DNA from: Butyrivibrio sp. AE3004 | GTDB lineage: Bacteria; Bacillota; Clostridia; Lachnospirales; Lachnospiraceae | Assembly: GCF_000703165.1 (NCBI RefSeq) | Contig: NZ_JNLQ01000002.1 | Coordinates: forward strand, 3,286,001 to 3,350,000 | Length of the DNA stretch: 64,000 bases | Direction: 5' to 3' | Shown: piece by piece, positions 39,683-49,586 of the stretch | How positions within the stretch are numbered: position 1 is the stretch's first letter | Layout: each line of letters starts with the position of its first letter | Program-made: the position numbers and the translations under genes | Notes under the pieces: generated by a model | What the model was told of the DNA's origin: nothing | Seen by the model: the letters and a program-made list of their open reading frames with translations, nothing else | The model's database searches: none

Positions 39683-41356
39683 TCAGGGAAGCTCATAAAG
39701 GATATAGCCTTTATCCATGGCTCTGATTTTTGAGGAATTTACTACATCCATGATATTTTCTTTTAATTCGGGATTCTGTTCCATAGCATTTTCATCCACA
39801 AGAAGGAGCTTTGTGGCATCACTTGAAAGCTCAGGAAACATAGTGTCTATCTCATCAACCGAATCAATAAGATAAACTCTCTCATGCGATATAGTAAGGT
39901 CCATAGGTGGCTCATAGGTTATCTCATTTGTTAATGAAAAGCAGACATCATTATAGTCTGTATTTCTGTAAAGAAACTCATCTAAAGTATAATCAGCCTC
40001 TCCATCTCTTGAAACTATATATTTGGAGGTTGAAGTAGGAATACCTGTTATAAGTACGATTATAAAGAAACTGATAGCAAATGCCGGAATGAGAGGAGAA
40101 ACTTTTTTGCCAAGGAAATATAATTTTTCGTCTGAATTACCCCCCACATTGAGTGCACGTGAATAACTGACAGCTGCAATCGGAATTGTCATCGCTACAC
40201 ACCATCCTGCCTTCATCATTGAGAATTCATGAACAGCCGAATGGTTTTTAAGCATTATTATCTGAAATGCAACTGCAAAATAAGAAGCTATAATCAAAGC
40301 AATATCTGAGTTTGTAAAAAGAGTTTTTACCCGGGAACCCTTTTTTAATGTCAAAAAGGCAATAACAATTGTGATCAGCTGAAAAAGACAAAGATAAAGC
40401 ATGAAACTTCTCTGTTCCTGGGTAAAAGCGGAAGTAAAATTCTCAACCAGTCTTGATATTATTGCAGAAAGGCTGTCATCTGAGCCTGTTCTGAATTTTA
40501 ACTTGTATTTAAGAGTTTCAAGCCATCCATCAACAAACTGGAGCTGAATAAAGAAAGTTGCTACAGCAAAACATACAGGAACAGCATAGGATAAACCTGC
40601 ATTTACAATAGTTTTAAGGTCTCTTTTTTCAAGAATAAGCCCTATAATCCTCATTACAAAAACAAAGAAAGCAAGAATCCAGAAGTAGTAATCTGTTAGG
40701 ATTCCGGCATAAATTGTAAAAAAATGAAGGATTCTGAATGCCAGAGAAACATATTTATGTTCCTTTATCGCCGGAATAGACATGAGAAGTTCGAGGAATA
40801 AAAAGATCATTACATAAAAAATGACGCTCTGATCTGTGAAAAATACATTTGGAAGATACCATGCGTTAACCGGAAGAAGCATCCATAGGACTACCGTAGA
40901 TACTGAAATTAAAGTGCGCACAAGATAGCTTCCTATCTTGTGCTTCCACAAAAGAACAAATATAAATCCGGAAAAAAGCAGTGATTCAATTGCAAACAAA
41001 ATCATCTGGAGATGTTTTACAAAGGAAATATTAATCATGCTTTTTCCTGTCAGCTTGGCACAAAGAAAGACAAGTACTATATGTCCGCTTGGATAGCTTA
41101 TAAAGGGAATCCTGTCATTAAAGCTCTGAAATTCAACTGAAGCGTAGTTTTCACAGGCAGTAAAATGCATAGAGGCCGCACCTTCTTCGAGCCAGATATT
41201 TACATATTTTATGGTAGAAGCGGATTGCCAGATGTTATCGCCTCCCATGTTTGCATATCTTATGGGATACTTAAAGTTGAAAATCGCAAGGAAAAGCACC
41301 AGTGTGATCAGATTAACAAGAAAAAACCATAACGGAAAATTTAGATCTTTTTTCAT
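39683..41356 (-). CDS. Multi-pass membrane protein, GT-C glycosyltransferase-like
   Basis: A 557-aa protein with about 10-12 hydrophobic segments from residue 10 to about 440, and a hydrophilic C-terminal tail (about 445-557). The first extracytoplasmic loop has an acidic MGGDNIWQS motif (Asp40), where GT-C enzymes hold a catalytic Asp. The C-terminal domain has no recognised motif. It is divergent from a GtrII-like gene about 100 nt away. Function unknown; a polyprenyl-sugar transferase is the best guess. Confidence 0.6.
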   Translation of the reverse strand: MKKDLNFPLWFFLVNLITLVLFLAIFNFKYPIRYANMGGDNIWQSASTIKYVNIWLEEGAASMHFTACENYASVEFQSFNDRIPFISYPSGHIVLVFLCAKLTGKSMINISFVKHLQMILFAIESLLFSGFIFVLLWKHKIGSYLVRTLISVSTVVLWMLLPVNAWYLPNVFFTDQSVIFYVMIFLFLELLMSIPAIKEHKYVSLAFRILHFFTIYAGILTDYYFWILAFFVFVMRIIGLILEKRDLKTIVNAGLSYAVPVCFAVATFFIQLQFVDGWLETLKYKLKFRTGSDDSLSAIISRLVENFTSAFTQEQRSFMLYLCLFQLITIVIAFLTLKKGSRVKTLFTNSDIALIIASYFAVAFQIIMLKNHSAVHEFSMMKAGWCVAMTIPIAAVSYSRALNVGGNSDEKLYFLGKKVSPLIPAFAISFFIIVLITGIPTSTSKYIVSRDGEADYTLDEFLYRNTDYNDVCFSLTNEITYEPPMDLTISHERVYLIDSVDEIDTMFPELSSDATKLLLVDENAMEQNPELKENIMDVVNSSKIRAMDKGYILYELP

Positions 41357-41408
41357 TTATATAAAACCTCTGTATATAATATCATTCTGTTCATACTATC
41401 ATATTTTC

Positions 41409-41417
41409 TGTTATAAT
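41409..41417 (+). promoter_or_regulatory. Extended -10 promoter for GtrII-like gene
   Basis: TGTTATAAT (41409-41417) is an extended -10 36 nt before the chosen start of the downstream gene. A rightward transcript would have a short leader with AAAGGAG. Confidence 0.55.
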
Positions 41418-41452
41418 TGAATTCGATTTTAATATATAAAAGGAGCTTGTAT

Positions 41453-43015
41453 ATGGAGAATAATACGCAAGTACCTGACTTTTTAAATAAAATAATAAAT
41501 GACATACCGAAAAAATACAGATATTGCTTTTTTGTCAGTCTGGCAACGGGAATACTGGTTCATTTTTTGATGCTGTCAAACAAGATAACTAACCTTGACG
41601 ATCTTGTTTGCGTTCCCGGAGTAGGTGGCGGAAAAGTTCTTGGCAGATGGTTTCAGGAGCCTGTACATGATCTTTTCTCTGCCTGGTCTAATCCTGCATT
41701 AAACGGGATAATGGCAATAATTATTTTATCTTTAACAGCCTGTGTGATAACTAAAATATTGAAGATTCAGAGTATAACAGGTGCAGTTCTTATTGGAGTA
41801 ATGATGATCACGCTTCCAAGTACTGCAAGTAATATGTACTATATGTATCTTGCACCTACCTTTGCTCTATCAATTCTCGCCAGCGTAATAAATGTTCATA
41901 TTACGATAAAATATAAGTTTGGTTTTATACTGGGAGCATTATTACAGTTCCTTAGTATGGCATGTTATCAGGCTTATTTTGGGCTTTCTGTTTCATTGTT
42001 TGTCCTTGCATATCTTCTTATGCTGATTGATGGAATGAACAACTTGCTGGTGATAAAAAAAGGAATCAGAAGCCTTTTTGGTCTCATTGTAGCTATGGGA
42101 GGATATCTCATAAGTCTTAAATTTGTGGATTTAAGCGACTATAAAGGACTTAGTGATATAGGACACACTGCGCCTGTTGATATTTTGTATGCTGTGGCAA
42201 GAGCTTATCACCGGGTTCTTCAGTACTTTGTGACATCACCTGAGAGCTTTATGAAGGGGGCTCCCACATTATTTAACAGAATTCTTGTTGTAATGTTAAT
42301 AGCTGTCATAATACTGCTTTTTGTATGGAAAAAGGTATACTCGAATCTTCTAAGATGTATACTTTCAGTAATTCTTATTTTGATCTTACCGCTTGCTTTA
42401 GGACTTGTTTATGTAATGGCTCCTCAGCTCTCCCATGCTTCAACTGTAATGATATATTCATACAGCGTATTTTATTTTTTCCTGATTGCAGGTATGGAGA
42501 GAATAGCGGAGGCTGCAGGTGAGAAAACAAAAAAAGCAGCAGTGTTTTTTGCAGGTTTAATATTTATCGTGCTTATACTGGAGGCATATTCGAGTGCCAG
42601 AATGATAAATAATGCATACTATAGGAGCTATATAGCGCAAAACCGTGTCATGGAGTACTACAACAGAATATTTACCAAGCTTGAGGATACTGAAGGCTAT
42701 CAATATGGCGAACCCATGGTTATTCTTGGAGGCTTTTATCCGGATCCTCTTCCTGTTTCAAGTCATAATATGAATGGAAAAGAGCTGGTTGATTTTGAAG
42801 GGGCAACTCTTGAGGATCTTATATTCCTTCCTACCAACAGGGACAGATTTATTCAGATATTCTTAGGTATAGACACAGGAGATGTGACCATGGAGCAAAA
42901 AGATAAGCTCATGGAAACAGAAGAGTTTAAAAATATGCCTTCATATCCTGCAAGCGGATGTACTAAAAAGATTGACGGTATATGGGTTATAAAATTAAAT
43001 GAAGATGACAGATAA
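41453..43015 (+). CDS. GtrII-like membrane glucosyltransferase
   Basis: The start at ATG 41453 (MENNTQVPDFLNKII) has AAAGGAG; the frame extends 12 codons upstream without support. The 520-aa product has about 11 hydrophobic segments. Asp49-Asp50 in ITNLDDLVCVPGVGGGKVLGRW follows the first TM, the pattern of the Glucos_trans_II (GtrII) family that adds glucosyl groups to surface glycans from a lipid carrier. The C-terminal ~120 residues are extracytoplasmic. The bactoprenol glucosyltransferase and flippase usual in gtr clusters are not adjacent. Confidence 0.75.
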   Translation: MENNTQVPDFLNKIINDIPKKYRYCFFVSLATGILVHFLMLSNKITNLDDLVCVPGVGGGKVLGRWFQEPVHDLFSAWSNPALNGIMAIIILSLTACVITKILKIQSITGAVLIGVMMITLPSTASNMYYMYLAPTFALSILASVINVHITIKYKFGFILGALLQFLSMACYQAYFGLSVSLFVLAYLLMLIDGMNNLLVIKKGIRSLFGLIVAMGGYLISLKFVDLSDYKGLSDIGHTAPVDILYAVARAYHRVLQYFVTSPESFMKGAPTLFNRILVVMLIAVIILLFVWKKVYSNLLRCILSVILILILPLALGLVYVMAPQLSHASTVMIYSYSVFYFFLIAGMERIAEAAGEKTKKAAVFFAGLIFIVLILEAYSSARMINNAYYRSYIAQNRVMEYYNRIFTKLEDTEGYQYGEPMVILGGFYPDPLPVSSHNMNGKELVDFEGATLEDLIFLPTNRDRFIQIFLGIDTGDVTMEQKDKLMETEEFKNMPSYPASGCTKKIDGIWVIKLNEDDR

Positions 43016-43017
43016 AG

Positions 43018-43047
43018 AAAAGGCCGGGTTTAATACCCGGTCTTTTC
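43018..43047. terminator. Bidirectional terminator
   Basis: GGCCGGGT (43022-43029) pairs with ACCCGGTC (43035-43042), with A-run left and T-run right. It ends the GtrII-like gene and overlaps the last codons of the convergent hydrolase gene (ends 43030). Confidence 0.85.
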
Positions 43048-43953
43048 CATAAGACTGTCTATTTTATTCCAATATTTATCCGGATCAACGTAAGCTCCCT
43101 TTACGTGGTTTGCACCAAGTATGAGGCAGTACTGCTTAGGTGCGGAACATTTTTCATAAAGTCGTGCACACATCTGCGGATCAATCAGGCTATCTTCATC
43201 TCCGTGAATAAAAAGAGTAGGTGTTTTTGACTTTGAAACTGCGTTAAGAACATCAACCTTATTAATATCGTAGCCGCATTTTAGAAGTATAAGCAGACGA
43301 ATTACAAAAATCGCAACTGAAGGTGGTACAAAGCTCTTCATGCCCTTATAAACATCTGTGAATTCCTCCGTAAGTGTTGTATAGCTGCTGTCTGCAACAG
43401 CAAAAACAACGTTATCGGGAAGATGCTCTCCGGTAGTCATAAGTGTTATCGCAGCACCCATACTGGTTCCGTGCAGCAGAATACGGGCATCCTTATCCAT
43501 TCTTAAGATGTAATATATCCATTCCAATATATCGAGACGATCAAAGTAACCATATCCGGTATAATCACCCTCACTTTCACCAAAGCCTCTGTTATCAGGA
43601 AGAAGGACGTTTATTCCCATATCATGATAATGCTTTGCATATAATGCCATATACTCACCATCACTGTTTACTCCGTGAATACAAATGGCATATTTATGAC
43701 TCTCTGTATTTGCCTTAATAAAATGTGCATGAAGTCTTAATCCGTCTATGGAATTAATGTGTAAATCTTCACGCTCCGGCAGTTCTCTAAGCCATTTTAC
43801 GGATTTTGTATCAATAGGATTGGAATCAATTTCTTCCTGAGTTTTCTTTTTTGGTACAACTGCTAAATCATAGAAGATAGATGCTGCAGCAACGCCTCCT
43901 CCCATAAGGGCAGTCAACAAGCCAAATATTACGAAATTTCGCTTTTTACTCAT
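43030..43953 (-). CDS. Alpha/beta hydrolase with N-terminal membrane anchor
   Basis: A 307-aa protein with a basic start and one hydrophobic segment (about 7-27), then an alpha/beta hydrolase fold. The nucleophile is Ser164 in HGTSMGAA; an Asp lies in IHGDEDSLIDP, and His283 in GANHVKG completes the triad. The oxyanion region is CIHGVNSDGEYM. An AAGGAGG site precedes the ATG. It resembles BAAT/prolyl-oligopeptidase-like esterases of clostridia. The substrate cannot be told. It is monocistronic. Confidence 0.85.
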   Translation of the reverse strand: MSKKRNFVIFGLLTALMGGGVAAASIFYDLAVVPKKKTQEEIDSNPIDTKSVKWLRELPEREDLHINSIDGLRLHAHFIKANTESHKYAICIHGVNSDGEYMALYAKHYHDMGINVLLPDNRGFGESEGDYTGYGYFDRLDILEWIYYILRMDKDARILLHGTSMGAAITLMTTGEHLPDNVVFAVADSSYTTLTEEFTDVYKGMKSFVPPSVAIFVIRLLILLKCGYDINKVDVLNAVSKSKTPTLFIHGDEDSLIDPQMCARLYEKCSAPKQYCLILGANHVKGAYVDPDKYWNKIDSLMEKTGY

Positions 43954-44111
43954 GGGAACCTCCTTGAATATTAGTGTACTAAAATTTTAGCAAATACTAC
44001 TAAATTGTGCAATTGATGCTAAGTTTAATAGCGCATATTTACGAAATATGGTATTATAATTCTAACTGATATTTTGCAATATTTTTTCTTTAGTGTATAT
44101 GAGGGGTACAT

Positions 44112-45995
44112 ATGTTAGAAAGAAAACTTGCAGAGAAATTCAGGAAGCTTTACACTGAAAACTCTTTAAAGCTTAAAAATTATGAAGATCAGCTTTTTAC
44201 TCTGCAGGATCCGTTTGATTGGATTCAGCTTCTTTCTGAGCGCTCATATGTTATGCGTGATGTATTCGAAGAGAATGAAGAGCTTATGGCAGAGCTGTGG
44301 GAAAATTGTTCTGATGAGATTACCCCTGAAGAAGCAGAGCTTTTATATGATCTTGCCATAGGTTTTTTCTTTGATGGTCATCATGACTTTGTAGTGTTGA
44401 CCGAATTCTGTGAGCGTATTCTTCCGGTTTTTATAGATATAGATGAACCGGAGTTTCTTGTTGCAATTTATCATGTTTTAGGAAGCGAATATGCCAGATT
44501 CTATCATTCCCTGGGAGATGCTAAGGGAATGAATACTGCAATAGAATATTTTCGCAAATCTATTGGAGAGGTAAGTCGATATTCGCAGATATCAAGCCCC
44601 GAGATCAGGGAATTTATTTTCCAGGACTATTCATATTTAATAATTTATCTCTCAAATTTTCATACAGAAAAAAATGAGAGTATAAGGCTCTATGACGATG
44701 CTTGGACTTTATGGGATAACGAGAATGTTCAGGAGCTGGATAAAGATAATGAAAATATAAAGCGCTACTTATCAATTGCAGAAGATGCTTTTGTGGCCAA
44801 GTGCAAAAATATTGAAATACTATCAGAAGAAGACAGAGATAAGTATTTAGAGCTTATCGGAGAGACAAGTAAAAGAGCAGAGAATAACGGAGGAGATATA
44901 GAAGGGTCTCCGGCATTTAGAACCTGCATCACTAATAAATGGCTCCGCAAAGAAATTTCATCCGAAGAAATATTTGAAAAAATAGTAAAAAGCATAAATG
45001 AGCTTATTCCCACACCGGATTTTACGAAGGATGATCCGGTAAACTATGAGCTTGTAATGAGATATTTTAAGTATGCATGTACTGCGATCATGGTACTTGA
45101 AAAAATGCAGCTTAAAGGACGGAAACTTGAAGAATATACAGAAATGTTTATGCCAAAAGCAATGTCCGTTTTATCAAACATTCCGTATAAGTTTTTCACA
45201 GGAGAGATGCAGCCTATATGTGAACAGTGGTATCATGCGGTCGAGCCTGTACTTACAAGCGAACTTGATAAGGTTCAGTTTATAATGCAGATGATAGTAA
45301 GACGGCAGCCCTTTACATATATACATTCACAGATGGTTGCCAAAATTGCAACTCTTATTGGGCATGAAATAATAAGCAAGGATCCCGAAGCTCTTGTGGG
45401 AGTAAGAGGCATATTGTCTGCTGAGGATGTTCAGAAAAATAAAGCTTATCTTTTATCATTTATAACCATTAGTGGATTGGTTCATGATATAGGCAAATGC
45501 TATATTCCGGATACCATAAACAGACAAAACAGGAGTCTTAATACCAAGGAATTTGCAACAATAAGAAAGCATACTGAAGTGGGATATAGAGAAGCACAGA
45601 AAAATGCGGCAATTGTGCCCTATGGCGATGTTATATTGGGACATCATAAGCATTATGACGGTCTTCACGGATATCCTTTGTCATATGATAATACAAAATC
45701 ACCTATAAGAATAATAATTGATCTTATTTCAATTGCAGATTCAATAGAAGCAGGTACGGATATACTTACACGAAGTTATACTAAAGGTAAGGACTGCAAA
45801 AGGCTTTTAAAGGAATTACAGGCTGAAGCAGGCACCAGATACAATCCAAGAATTGTAAAGGTGATCGAAAGCTCACCAAAGCTGATTGAGGAACTGGAAA
45901 ATGTGACAGGACAGGGGAGATACGATCTGTATTATAAAGCAATGCAGGAAATTCTTGGCAAGGCTAAAGAAGAGATACCGGATATTAAAATATGA
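44112..45995 (+). CDS. HD-GYP-like phosphodiesterase domain protein (atypical)
   Basis: A 627-aa soluble protein. Residues 1-390 are helical and TPR-like in feel, without a recognised domain. The C-terminal HD-GYP-like domain has HD at 458-459 (GLVHDIGK), a His in IRKHTEVG, HH at 511-512, and DG at 516-517. GYP at 520-522 follows an extra residue: the usual HHExxDGxGYP reads HHKHYDGLHGYP. A later Asp lies in LISIADSIEAGTD. c-di-GMP hydrolysis is plausible, but the Glu-to-Lys change at a metal ligand makes it uncertain. The kinase gene follows after 18 nt. Confidence 0.8.
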   Translation: MLERKLAEKFRKLYTENSLKLKNYEDQLFTLQDPFDWIQLLSERSYVMRDVFEENEELMAELWENCSDEITPEEAELLYDLAIGFFFDGHHDFVVLTEFCERILPVFIDIDEPEFLVAIYHVLGSEYARFYHSLGDAKGMNTAIEYFRKSIGEVSRYSQISSPEIREFIFQDYSYLIIYLSNFHTEKNESIRLYDDAWTLWDNENVQELDKDNENIKRYLSIAEDAFVAKCKNIEILSEEDRDKYLELIGETSKRAENNGGDIEGSPAFRTCITNKWLRKEISSEEIFEKIVKSINELIPTPDFTKDDPVNYELVMRYFKYACTAIMVLEKMQLKGRKLEEYTEMFMPKAMSVLSNIPYKFFTGEMQPICEQWYHAVEPVLTSELDKVQFIMQMIVRRQPFTYIHSQMVAKIATLIGHEIISKDPEALVGVRGILSAEDVQKNKAYLLSFITISGLVHDIGKCYIPDTINRQNRSLNTKEFATIRKHTEVGYREAQKNAAIVPYGDVILGHHKHYDGLHGYPLSYDNTKSPIRIIIDLISIADSIEAGTDILTRSYTKGKDCKRLLKELQAEAGTRYNPRIVKVIESSPKLIEELENVTGQGRYDLYYKAMQEILGKAKEEIPDIKI

Positions 45996-46013
45996 TATAC
46001 TTAAGGAGCATAC

Positions 46014-47141
46014 ATGCGTTTTAGAACCAGGCTGATGATAACATCGGCAACAATAGTAATTCTACCTTTTATTCTGGTTGTTGCTTCATTTGTAATCATA
46101 CAAAACTCAGTTGCTAAGTCCTACACCAGTCTTATAACCTACATGGTTGTAGCTTTTGCACTGATAATGATAGCAACAAGTCTGATATTGACCGCCTGGC
46201 TTAGGAAAGGTTTTTTTGAGCCGGTGGATGAGTTAAATGTGGCAATGCAGCATATTAAGGACGGAAATTTTGATTATATGCTGCCAACCGACATAGGTGA
46301 TAAGGGTGAAATCGGAGAGCTTTACAGAAATTACGAGGATATGAGACTAAGGCTCAAAGAGTCAGCTGACGAGAAAGTTATAAGAGAAGGACAAAACAAG
46401 GAGCTTATAAGTAACATTTCTCATGATCTTAAGACACCCATAACCGCTATAAAGGGATACTCACAGGGACTTTTGGAGGGAGTGGCGGATACTCCTGAGA
46501 GACAGATGAAATATATTCGTACCATTTATAACAAGGCAAATGATATGAATAATCTCATAAACGAGCTCACCCTGTACTCAAGTATAGATAACAATAGAAT
46601 TCCTTACAATTTCACCCGAATAGTTGTAGGTGATTATTTCGGAGATTGCATAGAAGAAATTGGAATGGATCTCGACAGTAAGGATATAAAACTGAATTAT
46701 GCTAATCTCACTGCGCCGGATACACAGATAGTAGCTGATCCGGAGCAGCTAAAGAGAGTAGTTAACAACATAGTAAGTAACAGCGTTAAGTACCTGGGAA
46801 GAGACGATGGAACAGGTAATATTGATATCCGAATACTTGATGAAGTTGACTCTGTAAGAGTCGAGATAGAGGATAACGGAAAAGGTATAGGATCACAGGA
46901 TATACCGAACATTTTTGACAGATTCTACAGAACGGATTCATCCCGAAACAGTAAGCAGGGAGGAAGCGGAATAGGACTTTCAATTGTAAAGAAGATCATA
47001 GAGGATCACGGTGGATACATTTGGGCGACCAGCCACGAGGGAGAGGGTACATGCATGCACTTCGTGCTTCGTAAGTACATGGAGTATCATGAAAAGGCTG
47101 ACGGAGAAGCTGTGGTAGACCATGATTTTGAGAGTGTATAA
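46014..47141 (+). CDS. Sensor histidine kinase (short-loop, HAMP)
   Basis: A 375-aa kinase. Two TM segments (about 8-30 and 38-60) are separated by only a few residues, so it may sense within the membrane. HAMP follows (about 62-115), then the H-box NISHDLKTPITAIKGYSQG, N-box VNNIVSNSVKYLG, G1 DNGKGIG, F FDRFYRTDSS and G2 GGSGIGLSIVKKI. It lies between the HD-GYP gene and its response regulator, all on one strand with gaps of 18 and 29 nt. Confidence 0.93.
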   Translation: MRFRTRLMITSATIVILPFILVVASFVIIQNSVAKSYTSLITYMVVAFALIMIATSLILTAWLRKGFFEPVDELNVAMQHIKDGNFDYMLPTDIGDKGEIGELYRNYEDMRLRLKESADEKVIREGQNKELISNISHDLKTPITAIKGYSQGLLEGVADTPERQMKYIRTIYNKANDMNNLINELTLYSSIDNNRIPYNFTRIVVGDYFGDCIEEIGMDLDSKDIKLNYANLTAPDTQIVADPEQLKRVVNNIVSNSVKYLGRDDGTGNIDIRILDEVDSVRVEIEDNGKGIGSQDIPNIFDRFYRTDSSRNSKQGGSGIGLSIVKKIIEDHGGYIWATSHEGEGTCMHFVLRKYMEYHEKADGEAVVDHDFESV

Positions 47142-47170
47142 AACAATAAAAAAGACAGGAGGCCACTGGT

Positions 47171-47860
47171 ATGAGCAGAATACTTATAGTTGAGGATGAA
47201 GAAGCGATTGCTGACCTCGAGAAGGACTATTTGGAATTATCTGATTTCGAAGTGAAAATTGAAAACTCAGGTGATGTGGGATTGCAGACTGCACTGAATG
47301 AAGAATTTGACCTTGTGATTCTGGATCTTATGTTGCCGGGAATGGATGGATTTGAAGTCTGTAAGAGAATTCGTGAAAAGAAAGATGTTCCGGTTCTTAT
47401 GGTATCAGCTAAGAAGGATGATATCGATAAGATAAGAGGACTCGGACTTGGTGCGGATGATTATATTACAAAGCCCTTTAGCCCTTCAGAGCTAGTTGCA
47501 AGGGTTAAGGCTCACATGGCACGCTATTCGAGACTCGTTGGCAGCGGACATGAATCAAATGATGTTGTGGAGATAAGAGGACTTAGAATAGACAAGACTG
47601 CCAGAAGAGTGTATGTTGACGGAGGTGAGAAGAGCTTTACGACTAAAGAATTTGATCTTCTTACTTTCCTTGCTGAAAACCCAAACCATGTATTTACGAA
47701 GGAAGAGCTTTTCAGAAAAATCTGGAATATGGACTCTATAGGTGATATAGCTACCGTAACGGTTCATATAAAAAAGATAAGAGAAAAGATAGAATTTGAT
47801 ACTTCAAATCCTCAGTATATTGAAACTATCTGGGGTGTAGGTTATCGCTTTAAGGTATAA
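47171..47860 (+). CDS. OmpR-family response regulator
   Basis: A 229-aa DNA-binding regulator, partner of the preceding kinase. The receiver domain has the phospho-Asp in VILDLMLPGMDG, an acidic pair in VEDEEAI, and Lys in ITKPFSP. The winged-helix C-terminus has TKEFDLLTFLAENPNHVFTKEELFRKIW and TVTVHIKKIREKI, ending IETIWGVGYRFKV. An AGGAGG site precedes the ATG, and a strong terminator follows. Confidence 0.96.
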   Translation: MSRILIVEDEEAIADLEKDYLELSDFEVKIENSGDVGLQTALNEEFDLVILDLMLPGMDGFEVCKRIREKKDVPVLMVSAKKDDIDKIRGLGLGADDYITKPFSPSELVARVKAHMARYSRLVGSGHESNDVVEIRGLRIDKTARRVYVDGGEKSFTTKEFDLLTFLAENPNHVFTKEELFRKIWNMDSIGDIATVTVHIKKIREKIEFDTSNPQYIETIWGVGYRFKV

Positions 47861-47867
47861 AAATATG

Positions 47868-47898
47868 ACGCCGGCAGATTATTTCTGCCGGCCTTTTA
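47868..47898. terminator. Terminator after response regulator
   Basis: GCCGGCAGA (47870-47878) pairs with TCTGCCGGC (47884-47892), followed by CTTTTATA on the plus strand. It separates the two-component operon from the convergent pseudouridine synthase gene. Confidence 0.9.
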
Positions 47899-47900
47899 TA

Positions 47901-48653
47901 TTATCGATGAAATTTATTAAAGATATTTCCGGATGGTGTGATTTCAAATTCCATCAGTTTCCCTGTGGAAGGATGCTTAAATGATAGCTTATATGCACAT
48001 AGAGCTACGTTCTTAACAGAAAGCTTTTTTGATACTTCATCACTAATGGCTGAAGAATATCTTCGATCGCCAAGTAGCGGATGACCTATATTTGAAAACT
48101 GAGCACGTATCTGATGATATCTTCCGGTTTCTAAATGAATCTTTACCAGTGTGATAAATTCATCTGAAGAAGATTCTGAAATGACTGTTTCCAGGATAGC
48201 TTTATATTTTAAGAGACATTCTTTTGGATGCTCTTTCTCACCGCTTTTGGAAAGAGTCTTTTCATTATCTGTAATTACAGCCATTTTGGTTTTTGTATCT
48301 TTATAGATATAATTTCTGAGCTCACCTTCATTTTCACCTTCAGCAAATTTACCATAAACAACTGCCAGATATGTTTTGTTCATATCACCACTTGACTGAA
48401 CCTGTGAACTTAAAGAAGCGGCGGCCTTTTTGTTTCTGGCAAATACAATAATACCTTCTACGGGCTGATCCAATCTGTGTATTACATGAAGAGCAGTGCT
48501 TTTATTTTTTATTTCACTACTTCTAAGAATCTGTGATCTTAAAGCAGTTTCCATATCAGGAATAGTGACACCACTGCTTTGAACAGCAATTCCAGCAGGT
48601 TTATAACAAACGAGTACATCACTGTCTTCATAAAGAATTTTTATCTTTTCCAT
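47901..48653 (-). CDS. RluA-family pseudouridine synthase
   Basis: A 250-aa RNA pseudouridine synthase. The catalytic Asp62 lies in HRLDQPVEGIIVFARN, and LLKYKAIL and ETGRYHQIRAQFSNIGHPLLGD are the family's second and third motifs. It lacks an N-terminal S4 domain, so it is a short form. The RNA target, rRNA or tRNA, is not deducible. The start follows GAGGA. Confidence 0.93.
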   Translation of the reverse strand: MEKIKILYEDSDVLVCYKPAGIAVQSSGVTIPDMETALRSQILRSSEIKNKSTALHVIHRLDQPVEGIIVFARNKKAAASLSSQVQSSGDMNKTYLAVVYGKFAEGENEGELRNYIYKDTKTKMAVITDNEKTLSKSGEKEHPKECLLKYKAILETVISESSSDEFITLVKIHLETGRYHQIRAQFSNIGHPLLGDRRYSSAISDEVSKKLSVKNVALCAYKLSFKHPSTGKLMEFEITPSGNIFNKFHR

Positions 48654-48866
48654 AAATCCTCATCTATAAATGTTGGTTTTAGCTGATGAATATCAGTCTG
48701 TCGACGGTACCTTTTCTCAATAATGATGTGTAAATTAAAAGCATATTTTAAATTATAAAATTATTTATATTAAAATCAATCGTAAGTGTATTATAATATT
48801 TTTTGTGTGGTGTTATTGGTATTTTATAAATACAATAACTAAATTTTTTAAGTGGGGGAAAACAAA

Positions 48867-49532
48867 ATGATGAAAATTTTTAAACAGATTGCAGCAATGA
48901 TGCTGGCAATTACGCTTGCGGCTACTTTTATACCTGTAAATGTGCAGGCAGCAGGTGCTAAGGTTACCATAGCATCATCAGGAAAAGTCGGAACGGCCAT
49001 GTATAAAGGAGCAAAGGCCAGGACGGCAAGTTTCAAAATGACATCAACTCTTTCTGAGAGTGGTTTGAAGCTTACGGATGGTATATATGATGTTTATGAA
49101 GTTAACATTTCTCTTAATAAGGCAAAGCTTTCGAAAAATGATATTAAGAAAACAGTCCTGGAATCTGAGAAAAAAGGCGGTCATATAAGTGACTATACTT
49201 CGATATGTGTAGACGCTGAAGGTAACAGCCTTTCAGACATTATAATTTCCGGAGGACTCAACAAAGAGAAATCCTCAAACGCCAAAAATCTTACAGCAAA
49301 GATAGGACGTAATACATACTACATCTACGGATGGAGAAAAAACGTTGTTTACAGTTATAAGGTATATGTTCCTCAGGGAATGACAGGAATACATTTGGGA
49401 TTTGCCGGACTGAGAAATGGGCAGCTTAAAGGCAGCACAGAAAAGAAATATGAATCACATAAAATCAATTATTACAGTGCAGGATTTGGTAAGAATAAGA
49501 ATGGCTTTGCTATAGCAGGTGCTGTAAACTGA
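48867..49532 (+). CDS. Secreted Lys-rich protein, unknown
   Basis: Start at ATG 48867 (MMKIFKQIAAMMLAITLAAT), directly after GGGGG; the frame runs 5 codons further upstream. A signal peptide with cleavage near VQA-AG gives a 195-residue mature, basic, strand-rich protein. No Cys pairs, repeats or sorting signal. I do not recognise a domain. Two-thirds of the mature chain looks like one beta-sandwich. It is monocistronic with a terminator at 49552-49586 and has no apparent partner. Confidence 0.7.
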   Translation: MMKIFKQIAAMMLAITLAATFIPVNVQAAGAKVTIASSGKVGTAMYKGAKARTASFKMTSTLSESGLKLTDGIYDVYEVNISLNKAKLSKNDIKKTVLESEKKGGHISDYTSICVDAEGNSLSDIIISGGLNKEKSSNAKNLTAKIGRNTYYIYGWRKNVVYSYKVYVPQGMTGIHLGFAGLRNGQLKGSTEKKYESHKINYYSAGFGKNKNGFAIAGAVN

Positions 49533-49551
49533 TCTCAAAAATATAATTTCG

Positions 49552-49586
49552 AACGGAAGATGAGCAATAATCATCTTCCGTTTTTT
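49552..49586 (+). terminator. Terminator after secreted protein
   Basis: AACGGAAGATGA (49552-49563) pairs with TCATCTTCCGTT (49571-49582), then TTTT. Confidence 0.92.
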
